64,000 nt of DNA, from positions 361,238-425,237 of the forward strand of contig NZ_JAJHNP010000007.1 of NCBI RefSeq assembly GCF_020819595.1, written 5' to 3'. This DNA is from Streptomyces barringtoniae (GTDB taxonomy: Bacteria; Actinomycetota; Actinomycetes; Streptomycetales; Streptomycetaceae). Made by a program: the position numbers and the translations under genes. Shown one piece after another: positions 27,358 through 36,187 of this stretch (position 1 is the stretch's first letter; each line of letters begins with the position of its first letter). The notes beneath the pieces are model-generated. The model was not told where the DNA came from. It searched no databases and saw nothing but the letters and a program-made list of their open reading frames with translations.

Positions 27358-28503
27358 TCAGAACGGCTGGTTGAGCGCGTCGTCCACCTGGTGGGCCACC
27401 GCTTCCAGGCCGTTCTCGAGGAAGTCGGTCTGCCGGTCGAGGGCTGCCTGGTCGGTGGTGTTCATCTCGGCCAGGAGGATGTTGCGGGAGGCGTCCTGGG
27501 CGATCTTGACGCGGCCGAAGCGGCGTTCCTGGAACTCCGCCAGCAGACCGGGGAGTTCGCCGTCCCGGCCGAGCACCTCGCCGAGTACGGCGGCGTCCTC
27601 GATGGCCATGGCCGCGCCCTGGGTACGGTGCGGCGCCATGGCGTGGGCGGCATCGCCGAGCAGCAGCAGCCCTTCGTGGTACCAGGGCAGCGGGAGGAGC
27701 ACCTCCTCGATCGGCGCGTACACGATGTCGTCGTCGGGCTTGATGCTGTCGCGCAGTTCGCCGATCAGACCTGTGTAGCCGGCCAGCCGCTCGGTGAGAA
27801 GGCCGTGGAACCGCTCCCGCGGGTGGCGGGGATTGCCCGGCTCCGGCGTCACGTGGAGCAGGTACATGACATCCTGGTTGAGCGGGAAGAGGCCCGCCTT
27901 GGTGCCCATGCCCTGGAAGTACATGTTCCGGGTGACGTCGGCGTGCCGCTCGAGGGCCACCCGCCACACCGAGTAGCCGGTGAACCGGGGCTCGACGCCG
28001 AGGGCCGCCTTACGGAACGAGGATCGGATTCCGTCGAACGCGACCACAAGGTCATAGCGTTCGGTGCTGCCGTCGGTGAGGGTGGCCGAGACCCCGCCGT
28101 TCGCGGTGGTCCGCATCTCGTCCACGGAGGTGCCATAGCGGACCTTGGTTCCTGCGTCGACACAGGCCTTCTCCAGGATCCGGGCCAGATCCCTGCGCTG
28201 GATGGCGCAGTTGGCGGGTACGCCGCCGACCCCCAGCTTCGACCGCAGCGCAAGCAGCAGCCGGGAGGCGGAGTCGTGGAAATCGACACGGTCGAAGGTG
28301 AAGCCGTGGGCGAGGACGTCGTCGAGCAGACCGAGTTGTTTCAGGGCCCGCAACGCGTTACCCGGGATGTTGATGCCGACGCCGGCGACGCGGTTCTCCG
28401 ACTGGATCTCGACGACGGTGGTCTCGATGCCCTGCTGCCCGAGCGCGGCGCCGGCGGCGAGACCGCCGATGCCCCCTCCGATGATCAGGATGCGGCGTTT
28501 CAC
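27358..28503 (-). CDS. FAD-dependent aromatic monooxygenase (class A)
   Basis: 381 residues, GTG start with AGGAG five bases upstream. Rossmann fingerprint ILIIGGGIGGLAAG at 5-18, the DG motif VVAFDGIRSSFR near 162, and LLLGDAAHAMAPHRTQGAAMAIEDA near 285-309. The overall pattern resembles salicylate and 6-hydroxynicotinate monooxygenases, which hydroxylate (often with decarboxylation) phenolic acids. In this cluster it could hydroxylate 4-hydroxybenzoate or the derived aldehyde. It sits directly after the PPOX-like gene and before the GriD-like gene. Confidence 0.88.
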   Translation of the reverse strand: MKRRILIIGGGIGGLAAGAALGQQGIETTVVEIQSENRVAGVGINIPGNALRALKQLGLLDDVLAHGFTFDRVDFHDSASRLLLALRSKLGVGGVPANCAIQRRDLARILEKACVDAGTKVRYGTSVDEMRTTANGGVSATLTDGSTERYDLVVAFDGIRSSFRKAALGVEPRFTGYSVWRVALERHADVTRNMYFQGMGTKAGLFPLNQDVMYLLHVTPEPGNPRHPRERFHGLLTERLAGYTGLIGELRDSIKPDDDIVYAPIEEVLLPLPWYHEGLLLLGDAAHAMAPHRTQGAAMAIEDAAVLGEVLGRDGELPGLLAEFQERRFGRVKIAQDASRNILLAEMNTTDQAALDRQTDFLENGLEAVAHQVDDALNQPF

Positions 28504-28537
28504 GGTGACTCCTCACGCATGAGTGGACGATTCCGGG

Positions 28538-29038
28538 TCACTGGTGCTGGTGCTGGTGCTGGTGCTGGTGCTGGTGCTGGTGCTGGGGCAGGCCCGCCAC
28601 CCAGCGCGCGTGGTTGCGGACGAGCTGCCGGTCGGGTTCGACGAGGAGCAGCACGCGGTCCGAGGCGATGAACTCGTCGGCGAAGGGGGCGCCCAGGTAT
28701 TTGCGGGACAGCTCGTCGATGTGGTCGCGGGCCTCGGCGCCGAGAATCTCCTTGACCACCCGGCCGCGTATCTCGGCGAAGTTCAGGGGGTCGTCGTGCT
28801 GCCAGACGGTGATGGTGGCCCGCGGGTCGCGGCGCAGATTGCGCACCTTCTGCCGGGCCACCTCGCTGTTGAGGGCGAGGTAGTCACCCGCGGTGGAGAC
28901 CCACACGATCTGGGTCTGCGGGGTTCCGTCGCGCATCAGGGTGGTCAGGGCGGCGAAGTTCGGCCCGTCCGCGAGGGCGCGGACCTCCGGGTCGAGGCGG
29001 GGCCCCACCGCGACCTCCATCTCCTGGTGAGCGGGCAT
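28538..29038 (-). CDS. PPOX-class (F420- or FMN-dependent) oxidoreductase with His-Gln repeat tail
   Basis: 166 residues of the split-barrel PPOX fold: FAALTTLMRDGTPQTQIVWVS near 28-48, LALNSEVARQKVRNLRRDPRATITVW near 55-80, and RGRVVKEILG near 92. Streptomyces and Mycobacterium relatives (Rv1155 type) bind F420 or FMN. After GLP the protein ends in Gln followed by seven His-Gln pairs directly before the stop; these are encoded by seven tandem CTGGTG hexamers (28541-28582 on the plus strand). The tail is not part of the fold and may bind metal or simply reflect slippage. Candidate reductase for a late step. Confidence 0.8.
   Translation of the reverse strand: MPAHQEMEVAVGPRLDPEVRALADGPNFAALTTLMRDGTPQTQIVWVSTAGDYLALNSEVARQKVRNLRRDPRATITVWQHDDPLNFAEIRGRVVKEILGAEARDHIDELSRKYLGAPFADEFIASDRVLLLVEPDRQLVRNHARWVAGLPQHQHQHQHQHQHQHQ
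28541..28582. repeat. Seven tandem CTGGTG hexamers at the 3' end of the PPOX gene
   Basis: Seven exact copies of the hexamer followed by one altered copy (CTGGGG, 28583-28588). On the coding strand they read as CAC CAG, giving alternating His and Gln. Pure hexamer repeats change copy number by slippage without shifting the frame, so the tail length is likely to vary between strains. Confidence 0.95.
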
Positions 29039-29122
29039 GCTGCGTCCTTCCTTCGGGATGGAATTCCTTCGTAGGCACCCGGCCGCCGGCGATACGGCGC
29101 GGGGATGGGGCCGGGGCGCCGT

Positions 29123-30364
29123 TCACCCCCGCAGCGCGGGGCTGGACTCCCCGGCCTCCGTGGGCGCCGCCGCCGGCAGCGGGCCCTTGCGGCCGCGTCC
29201 GCGGAGTGCGCCCACGCTGACGACGAGGGCGAGGCCGGCGAGCACCTCGAAGCCGGCGCCGGCCAGGGGGTTCCAGCGGAGCATGCCCGCGTTGGCCAGC
29301 AGCCCGCCGACCGCGGCGGCGGCCATCTGGCCCACGTAGACGGAGCTGTTGTTCAGCGCGAGGAGCATGTCGCCGCGGTCACCGCCGATGCCCAGGGCCC
29401 GGTGCAGCAGCAGCGGGAAGCTGGGCCAGTGCACCAGGCCCCATACTCCGACGGCGACCGCCGCGGCCAGCGGCCAGCGGATGGCCGGGGTGAGCACGAC
29501 CAGCCAGATGCCCAGCGCGCTGATGGTGAGCGTGAGGCCGACGACCGAGCCGAACCGGTCGGCCAGCCGTCCGCCGACGAAGACGCCACCGAAGCTGCCG
29601 ACGCCGAAGAGCAGGAGAACCCACGACTGCTGACCGGCGGAAAGTCCTGTGATCTGCTCCAGGATGGAGCCGAGATAGGTGTAGACGGTGAACGTGCCGG
29701 CGGTCCACAGGGCCGTCACCAGCAGGTGCGTGGGAGCCTGCGGGATCCGGATCGCGGCCATCCGCTCCCGTACCGTGGCACCGGGCCCGGTGGGCACGTC
29801 CGGCAGGAAGAACTGGATGCCGGCGACCGTCAAGGCCGCGAGGAAGGCAACCAGGCCGAAGGCCCAGCGCCAGGACGAGAGTTCGCCGACCCAGTTGCCG
29901 ATCGGCACACCGAGGGCGATGGCGCTGGTCATGCCCGCGTAGACGATGGCCAGGGCCCGTCCGCGCACCTCGGGCGGGCTGATGCGGGCGGCGACCGCGG
30001 AGGCGTTGGCCGAGTACAGAGCGGCGCCTGCACCGGTGATGACACGGCTGATCAGCAGCACGGTGAAGTTGGCCGAGACGGCCGACAGGGCGTTGCCGAG
30101 GCCGAAGACCAGCATGACCGCGATGAGCAGCGGCTTGCGTCGGAACTTGGCGGTGAGCCCGGCCAGGATCGGCGCTCCCACCGCGTACGTGGCGGCGAAC
30201 GCGGTGGAGGTCTGGCCCGCGAGTGCCGTCGAGAGATGCAGGTCCCGTCCCACTGCCGGCAGCAGTCCGGTGACGATGAACAGGTCGGTGCCGGTTGCGA
30301 ATGTTCCCAGCGCGAGTAGCCAGACCCGCGGGTCCACCCGTCCGGCCGAACTCACCGAGCGCAT
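29123..30364 (-). CDS. MFS transporter (DHA1-type, 12 TM)
   Basis: 413 residues from ATG 30364 preceded by AAAGGAGG; the open frame continues upstream, but nothing there resembles the family. About twelve hydrophobic segments, the motif-A-like loop AKFRRKPLL between segments two and three, and a second GGRLADRFGS loop in the C-terminal half. It resembles the AraJ/Cmr family of drug and sugar-efflux proteins. Second exporter of the cluster. The C-terminal tail is a basic and Ala/Pro-rich stretch. Confidence 0.85.
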   Translation of the reverse strand: MRSVSSAGRVDPRVWLLALGTFATGTDLFIVTGLLPAVGRDLHLSTALAGQTSTAFAATYAVGAPILAGLTAKFRRKPLLIAVMLVFGLGNALSAVSANFTVLLISRVITGAGAALYSANASAVAARISPPEVRGRALAIVYAGMTSAIALGVPIGNWVGELSSWRWAFGLVAFLAALTVAGIQFFLPDVPTGPGATVRERMAAIRIPQAPTHLLVTALWTAGTFTVYTYLGSILEQITGLSAGQQSWVLLLFGVGSFGGVFVGGRLADRFGSVVGLTLTISALGIWLVVLTPAIRWPLAAAVAVGVWGLVHWPSFPLLLHRALGIGGDRGDMLLALNNSSVYVGQMAAAAVGGLLANAGMLRWNPLAGAGFEVLAGLALVVSVGALRGRGRKGPLPAAAPTEAGESSPALRG

Positions 30365-30392
30365 CGGAGTCCTCCTTTCCGGAGACGGTTGG

Positions 30393-31217
30393 TCAGACGG
30401 CGGTGTCCAGCGCGACCTCCCGCCAGGCGTCGAGCTCCTTGGCGACGCCCTCGAGCTTGCTCTCGATGCGGGCGACGCAGTCCGCGCCGAGCGGCAGGCG
30501 CATCGGGGGCGCGTCCGACTCGGCCATGGCGACGATCGCCCGGGCGGCCTTGACCGGGTCGCCGGGCTGCTGGTGGTTCGTCTCCACCGCCCACTCGCGG
30601 GTCTTGCCGACGGTCTGCGCATAGTCGTCGATCGCAGTGGTGCGGTGCAGCGAGGAGTCGTCCAGGAAATCGGTACGGAACACTCCGGGTTCGACGATGG
30701 TGACGTGGATGCCGAGCGGGGCGAGGTCGGCGCGCAGGGCCTCGCTGAGTCCCTCGACGGCGAACTTGGTGCTGTTGTAGACGCCCCAGCCCGAGCCGGC
30801 GGTGAATCCGCCGACAGAACTGATGTTGAGGATCCGGCCGGCGCGCTGCCGGCGCAGGTGCGGCAGCACCGCCCGGGTGACGGCGAGCAGACCGAAGACA
30901 TTGACGTCGAAGACCGCGCGCACCTCGGCCGATGAGGCCTCCTCCACGGCGCCGAGCAGCCCCCGCCCGGCGTTGTTCACCAGGACATCGATCCGGCCGA
31001 AGCGCTCGACCGCGGCCTGCGCCACCTCCTGTGCCTGCCGCTCGTCGGTCACGTCGAGCGGCAGGGCCAGCACCTCATCGCCGTACTCGCCGAGCGCGGC
31101 GCGCACGACCTCCGCGTCGCGCGCCGTCGCGACGACCTGATTCCCGCGGTCCAGCGCCTCCCGGGCGATGTGCAGGCCAAAGCCACGGGAGCTGCCGGTG
31201 ATCAGCCAAACGGACAT
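30393..31217 (-). CDS. Short-chain dehydrogenase/reductase
   Basis: 274 residues, GGAGG upstream of ATG 31217. Cofactor motif TGSSRGFG at 7-14, NNAG near 85, catalytic Ser in ISSVGG near 137 and YNSTK near 151. A classical SDR that should favour NADP(H), judged from the Arg in the glycine motif. It may reduce a ketone or aldehyde intermediate, such as the GriC-type aldehyde or a PKS-derived ketone, since the PKS itself has no ketoreductase. Relatives in Streptomyces are also common outside clusters. Confidence 0.87.
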   Translation of the reverse strand: MSVWLITGSSRGFGLHIAREALDRGNQVVATARDAEVVRAALGEYGDEVLALPLDVTDERQAQEVAQAAVERFGRIDVLVNNAGRGLLGAVEEASSAEVRAVFDVNVFGLLAVTRAVLPHLRRQRAGRILNISSVGGFTAGSGWGVYNSTKFAVEGLSEALRADLAPLGIHVTIVEPGVFRTDFLDDSSLHRTTAIDDYAQTVGKTREWAVETNHQQPGDPVKAARAIVAMAESDAPPMRLPLGADCVARIESKLEGVAKELDAWREVALDTAV

Positions 31218-31279
31218 GAACTTCCTCCAACTTTCGGTGTGTTGCGGGGGCCAGGGGCCGAGGTCCGCGGACGTCGTCC

Positions 31280-32095
31280 TCAGGTGCCGGCGTGTTGCGT
31301 GAGGAACGAGCCGAGCACCGCGGCGAACCCCTGAGGGTCCTCCGCCAGCGCGTTGTGACCCGTATCGATCTCGGCGTAGGAGGCGCCAGGGATCCCTTCG
31401 CGCAGCAACTGCTGCTGGTCCGCTCCGCAGACGCGGTCATGTGCGCTGGCGAAGACCAGCGTCGGCGCGGCGATGCGGCCGAGCAGCGGACGCAGGTCGA
31501 CGGTGAGGCCGACCTCGAACTGCCGCGCGGTGCCGGGTTGGGCGTTCTCCGCGATCTGCTGGACGAGCTTCTGGTGCGACGCCTCGTCCGTCGCCGCCCA
31601 GTACCGGGGGCCGAGGGTGGCCAGGGGGAACATCTGCGGGACGAGTGAGGTACCCGACTCCGCGTCGGTGCGCAGCAGATCGAGCGAGTAGCGGAAGTCG
31701 GCCGTCATCCGCTGGTCGGTGTACGCCCAGCCTGCGTGTGAGACGACCGAGCGCACGCGCTCGGGATGCTCGGCTGCGAGGCGGAGCGCCACCACCGCGC
31801 CGAGGGAGTGGCCGGCGAGGTGGAAGGTGTCGAGGCCGGCGTGGTCGGCCACCGCCAGCACCTCGGCGACCAGGTCGCCCAGGGTCAGCTGCCCGCCATG
31901 GTCGACCGTTCCACCGGAACCGGACAGGTCCGGGGTGACGACGGTGAACTTCCCCTTCAGCGCCTCGACTTGCTGGGCCCAGGCGTCACCGCGGGTTCCG
32001 GTGCCGTGCACCAGCATCAGAGCCGGGCCGCTGCCGTTGATGCCGTACGCGACGTCGGCATCGCCGCCGCTGATCCGTATCTCCGCACTCGGCAT
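31280..32095 (-). CDS. Alpha/beta hydrolase
   Basis: 271 residues from ATG 32095 with GAGGAGG upstream. HGTGTRGDAW gives the oxyanion hole, AGHSLGA the nucleophile Ser near 98, HDRVCGAD the acid near 225 and DTGHNALAED the base near 250. First gene of the leftward block, divergent from the PKS, so it shares the 32096-32356 promoter region. Possible functions are thioesterase for the PKS, which has no thioesterase domain, or an ester/lactone hydrolase. Confidence 0.85.
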   Translation of the reverse strand: MPSAEIRISGGDADVAYGINGSGPALMLVHGTGTRGDAWAQQVEALKGKFTVVTPDLSGSGGTVDHGGQLTLGDLVAEVLAVADHAGLDTFHLAGHSLGAVVALRLAAEHPERVRSVVSHAGWAYTDQRMTADFRYSLDLLRTDAESGTSLVPQMFPLATLGPRYWAATDEASHQKLVQQIAENAQPGTARQFEVGLTVDLRPLLGRIAAPTLVFASAHDRVCGADQQQLLREGIPGASYAEIDTGHNALAEDPQGFAAVLGSFLTQHAGT

Positions 32096-32356
32096 GTCGG
32101 GTGCCTCCTCGAGATTGGTCAACTGCCGGACAAGATGGGACCACGAGTCGTGCTTGGACGCAAGTATCATTTTTAACTGGAAGCCAAGTAAAGATCGGCC
32201 CGGGCCGCACCGGCGCAGGTGAGGGGCATATTCATGTCCAGCGATGCAAGTAGGCGGCATGAGTTCAATCTTGACCTTGCATCAATCTTTGGACGACTAT
32301 CACTCCTGCAGCACCGACGCTTCGCTCACGCATGCATGAAGGCAGGGGGATGCCAC
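32096..32356. promoter_or_regulatory. Divergent promoter region with TTGCATC motifs
   Basis: This AT-richer stretch separates the leftward block from the PKS. It holds an inverted pair GATGCAAG (32243-32250) and CTTGCATC (32276-32283), the second being part of the palindrome TTGCATCAA (32277-32285). The same TTGCATCAA core is the centre of the perfect palindrome before the TetR gene (36188-36202), so both may be bound by that regulator. The open frame runs through part of this region, but no good ribosome binding site precedes any upstream start. Confidence 0.5.
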
Positions 32357-35300
32357 ATGGATCAGCCCGAAACAGCGTCCGATCGCTCAATAGCCGTCAT
32401 CGGCATGGGGTGCAGGTTCCCTGGTGCCTCGAACGTCGACGAGTTCTGGGAGCACCTGATCGGCAATGCCGACAGCGTCACGGCGATTCCGGGCGACCGC
32501 TACGACGCGGCCGCGTACCACGCTCCCGACCCGGCCACCCCGGGCAAGTCGGTATCGGCAAAGGGCGGGTTCATCAGCGATCCCTTCGCCTTCGACCCCG
32601 GCTTCTTCGGCATCTCGCCCGCTGAAGCCCGCGCCATCGACCCACAGCACCGCGTCCTGCTCCAGGTCGTGTGGGAGGCGCTGGAGGACGCCGGCATCCG
32701 CCCCTCCGCCCTGGCCGGCAGCCGCACCGGTGTCTTCGTCGGCCAGGCAACCGCCGAATACGGCGACGAGCACCGGCCGCTGACCGAGCAGGACATCCGG
32801 CGCACCATCAGCAGCCAGTTGCGGGCCATGGCCTCGGGACGCATCTCGTACGCGCTGGACCTGCGCGGCCCCAGCATCGTGCTGGACACCGCCTGCTCCT
32901 CGTCCCTGGTGGCGGTGCACATGGCCCGGCAGAGCCTGCTCACCGGGGAAAGCGACCTCGCCGTCGTCGGCGGCGCCAACGTGGTCCTCTCGCCCCGGGA
33001 CTCCATCGCCTACTCGCAGGCGGGCATGCTCTCGCCGGAGGGGCGCTGCGCGTTCGCCGACGCCGATGCCGGCGGGTTCGTGCGCAGTGACGGTGTCGGC
33101 GTCGTGCTGCTCAAGCGCCTCGCGGACGCCCGGCGCGACGGCGACCCGATACTGGCGGTGCTCGCCGGCAGCGCGGTGAACAACGACGGGCGCAGCAGCG
33201 GGCTGCTCGTCAAGCCCTCCGTCTCGGGCCAGGCCGAGATGCTCCGCGAGGCCTGCCGCAGCTCCGGGATAACCCCGGCCGACCTCAGCTACGTGGAGGC
33301 GCACGGCACCGGCACCTCCGTCGGGGACACGGTGGAACTGTCCGCGCTGGCAGCGGCGATGGGCTCGGAGCGCGACCCGGACCGGCCGCTTCGGACCGGC
33401 TCGGTGAAGAGCAACATCGGCCATGCCGAGGCGGCCGCCGGCATCGCAGGACTGATCAAGACCGTACTGATCGCCCGCAACGGCGTGATCCCCGCCTCGC
33501 TCCATGTGAACAGTCCGCATCCGCTGCTCGACGACCCGGACTCCCGCATCCACGTGGTCACCGAGAACGAACCCCTCGAAGAGGGCGACGAGACGTACCT
33601 CGGGGTCAGTTCCTTCGGCCTGTCGGGAACCAACGCCCATGTCGTCGTAGGCCGGTACCCTTCCGGCCTCACTGCCGAAGCCGTACCCGCCGCCGCGGAC
33701 GAGCGCCCCGAGCTGCTGGTGATCAGCGCTCGTTCGCAGCGATCCCTGAAGCGGCTCGCGGCAGCCTACGCCCGCCATCTGCGGCCCGGTGGCGCGGGCC
33801 ATCAGGAGCCCCTGCGCGACATCTGCGCCGCGGCCGCACTGCGCCGCGACCATCACCCGTACCGGATGTGGGTGATCGGCAGCAGCCACGAGGAGGTCGC
33901 CGGCCGGCTGGAGGCGCTGGCGGCCGGTGAGGAGATCGCCGACGGTGGACGCGGCGAGGCCGGCTTCGGCGCGGAGCGGCAGACGGTGTTCGTCTTCCCG
34001 GGGCAGGGGGCGCAGTGGCCGGGCATGGGGCGCAGGCTGCTCGAGGCCTTCCCCGCCTTCCGTGACCGTATGGCCGAGTGCGATGCCGCGATCCAGGCGG
34101 AACTGGGCTGGTCTGTCATCGAATTGCTGAAACGCGAGCAAGAGGACTTTCCCACCGAGATCGACGTGGTCCAGCCGGCTCTGTGGGCGATGGAGGTGTC
34201 ACTGGCCTCCCTCTGGCAGGATCTCGGTGTCAGCCCTTCCGCATGCATCGGGCACAGCATGGGCGAGACGGCCGCCGCCGTGATCGCCGGAGCCCTGCCG
34301 GTGCGCGACGCAGCCGCAGTCATCTGCCGCCGCAGCCGGCTCATGCGCAGGCTCGGCGGCCGGGGGCGGATGTTGGCCACCGACCTGTCCCCGGGCGAGG
34401 CAGAGCTGGTCGCCGGCCGTCATCCCGACGCACTGTGCGTCGCAGTGGAGAATTCACCGCACTCCACCGTCCTCGCCGGAGATCCGGAACGCCTTGGCAG
34501 GCTCGCCGAGGACATGGCGGAGCGCGGTCGGCTGGCCCGGTTCGTCAACGTCAGCGTGGCCTCCCACTCCCCTGATATGGACGCGCTGCGGTCCGAGCTG
34601 CTCGGCGCCCTGACCGACCTCGAGCCGCGCGAGACGTCGCTGCCGCTGTACTCCACCGTGCGTGCCGAGTTCGTCCACGGGACGGCCCTCGACGCCGGGT
34701 ACTGGATGGACAACCTGCGGCGCCCCGTGCGGTTCGCCGGTGCCGTGGCGCAGCTGGCGAAACAGGAGGAGAGCGTCTTCCTGGAGATCAGCCCGCACCC
34801 GCTGCTGACCTCGGCCGTGGAGGAGACCCTGGACGCAATCGGTACCCCGCACCTCACCGTCGCTTCCCTGCGCCGGAAGGAGAACGAAGGCGTCGAGCTC
34901 GCCCGCGCGGCCGGACGCCTCCATGCCGCAGGCGCCCGCATCGACTTCTCCCGGTGGTTCCGGGGCGCGGCCCGCCCCGTGCCACTGCCCCGATACCCCT
35001 GGGACAACGAGCACCTGCGGGAACCGGCGGCCCTCCCCGCGGCCACCGGATACACCTACGAACGGCCACTGGACATCCAGGCGTTGGGGGTGTCGTTCCG
35101 CGGCACAGCCGTTGTACCACCGATGCTGTACGTCGACGCCGTGCTGAGCGCGGCACGCTCCGAACTCGGCGGGCAGTACCGCCTTGAGGACATCGCACTG
35201 ACCGGAGAACTGGTCGACCACGGGCAGGCACACGGGGCCTCCCTCCGGGTCAAGCTGCGTCCCGAGGGTGCCGACCACCTCGCAACGGTCCAGGTCGTCG

Positions 35301-36181
35301 CCCCGGCGTCAACCAGCGAACCGGCCCGGACCTGCCTGACGGCCCGCGTCACTTCGTCCCCCCTCAAGGGCGGCGGCACGACCGAAAGCCTGGACGCGTT
35401 GCTCGCGCACTGCACCGAGTACCTGTCAGGACCGGACTTCTACGACGAGGTCCGGGGGTACGGATACGAGGTCCCCGGCGACCTCGCGGGCGTCAGCCGG
35501 CTCTGGCGACGGGCGGACCGTGCGGTGGCCCGGATGCGCCTGCCGGCACCCGGACACCCCGCGGCCTGGGAGATACCGCTGCAGCCGCTGCTCGCGGTGC
35601 TGCCCCGCAGCGGACCGGACGGCATGAGCTACACCTATTTACCCGTTGGCATCGACTCCGTGACAGTGCACGGTGACTCAACCGACCTGAAGGGGACGGT
35701 GTGGAGCTCGGCCGTGCTCCGACCGGTGGCGGAGGACGGCACAGCGTCCTGGGACTCCGTTGTCCGCGCGGACGTCGTGATCCGCACGGACGACGGGGAA
35801 CACGCACTGGCAGAGCTGCACGGGGTCCAGCTCTTGCAGCTGACCGGCGCAACCGGCGCGGCGGACGCCCGGGACACCTCGCCACGGCGAGAGGCCGGGG
35901 CGGCCGAGCCGGCACCACCGGCAGCGGAGGCCGCCAGCGAACCTGCGCCCAAGCAGTCTGCCGACGCCGAGGCGGCCGTTCTGACGCACGCCGCGGCGCT
36001 CCTCGGAACGACGCCCGAACGCATCGACCGCCGACGCGCGTTGAGCGAGCTCGGTCTCGACTCCATAACGGCCGTCAGACTGCAGCAGCGCATACGGGCC
36101 GCCATGGGCATAGACCTGCCCGTGGGGCGCCTGCTCGGCCGGGAGAGCATCGGCCAGTTGATGGCGTCGACCGCGATCTAA
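32357..36181 (+). CDS. Iterative-type type I polyketide synthase, KS-AT-DH*-ACP
   Basis: 1274 residues from ATG 32357 (GGGGGA seven bases upstream). KS about 10-430 with Cys 180 (DTACSSS), His 316 (EAHGTGT) and His 356 (NIGHAEA), all present. AT about 530-840 with Ser 634 (GHSMGE); the specificity site reads VASH (His 737), which does not decide between malonyl and methylmalonyl. A DH-fold region about 885-1170 has Val 912 where HxxxGxxxxP needs His (Gly 916 and Pro 921 kept), and Glu 1072 for the Asp of HPxxxDxxxQ, so dehydration looks impossible. ACP about 1190-1274 with Ser 1236 in LGLDSI. No KR, ER or TE. Size and order resemble bacterial orsellinate synthases (AviM, CalO5). Codon 1095 is TTA (35639-35641). 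Confidence 0.93.
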   Translation: MDQPETASDRSIAVIGMGCRFPGASNVDEFWEHLIGNADSVTAIPGDRYDAAAYHAPDPATPGKSVSAKGGFISDPFAFDPGFFGISPAEARAIDPQHRVLLQVVWEALEDAGIRPSALAGSRTGVFVGQATAEYGDEHRPLTEQDIRRTISSQLRAMASGRISYALDLRGPSIVLDTACSSSLVAVHMARQSLLTGESDLAVVGGANVVLSPRDSIAYSQAGMLSPEGRCAFADADAGGFVRSDGVGVVLLKRLADARRDGDPILAVLAGSAVNNDGRSSGLLVKPSVSGQAEMLREACRSSGITPADLSYVEAHGTGTSVGDTVELSALAAAMGSERDPDRPLRTGSVKSNIGHAEAAAGIAGLIKTVLIARNGVIPASLHVNSPHPLLDDPDSRIHVVTENEPLEEGDETYLGVSSFGLSGTNAHVVVGRYPSGLTAEAVPAAADERPELLVISARSQRSLKRLAAAYARHLRPGGAGHQEPLRDICAAAALRRDHHPYRMWVIGSSHEEVAGRLEALAAGEEIADGGRGEAGFGAERQTVFVFPGQGAQWPGMGRRLLEAFPAFRDRMAECDAAIQAELGWSVIELLKREQEDFPTEIDVVQPALWAMEVSLASLWQDLGVSPSACIGHSMGETAAAVIAGALPVRDAAAVICRRSRLMRRLGGRGRMLATDLSPGEAELVAGRHPDALCVAVENSPHSTVLAGDPERLGRLAEDMAERGRLARFVNVSVASHSPDMDALRSELLGALTDLEPRETSLPLYSTVRAEFVHGTALDAGYWMDNLRRPVRFAGAVAQLAKQEESVFLEISPHPLLTSAVEETLDAIGTPHLTVASLRRKENEGVELARAAGRLHAAGARIDFSRWFRGAARPVPLPRYPWDNEHLREPAALPAATGYTYERPLDIQALGVSFRGTAVVPPMLYVDAVLSAARSELGGQYRLEDIALTGELVDHGQAHGASLRVKLRPEGADHLATVQVVAPASTSEPARTCLTARVTSSPLKGGGTTESLDALLAHCTEYLSGPDFYDEVRGYGYEVPGDLAGVSRLWRRADRAVARMRLPAPGHPAAWEIPLQPLLAVLPRSGPDGMSYTYLPVGIDSVTVHGDSTDLKGTVWSSAVLRPVAEDGTASWDSVVRADVVIRTDDGEHALAELHGVQLLQLTGATGAADARDTSPRREAGAAEPAPPAAEAASEPAPKQSADAEAAVLTHAAALLGTTPERIDRRRALSELGLDSITAVRLQQRIRAAMGIDLPVGRLLGRESIGQLMASTAI

Positions 36182-36187
36182 ACGCAT

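Noticed and set aside
32219..32356. Upstream starts for the PKS
   Set aside because: The KS signature begins twelve residues after the ATG at 32357, and the upstream starts lack a convincing ribosome binding site and cover the presumed operator.
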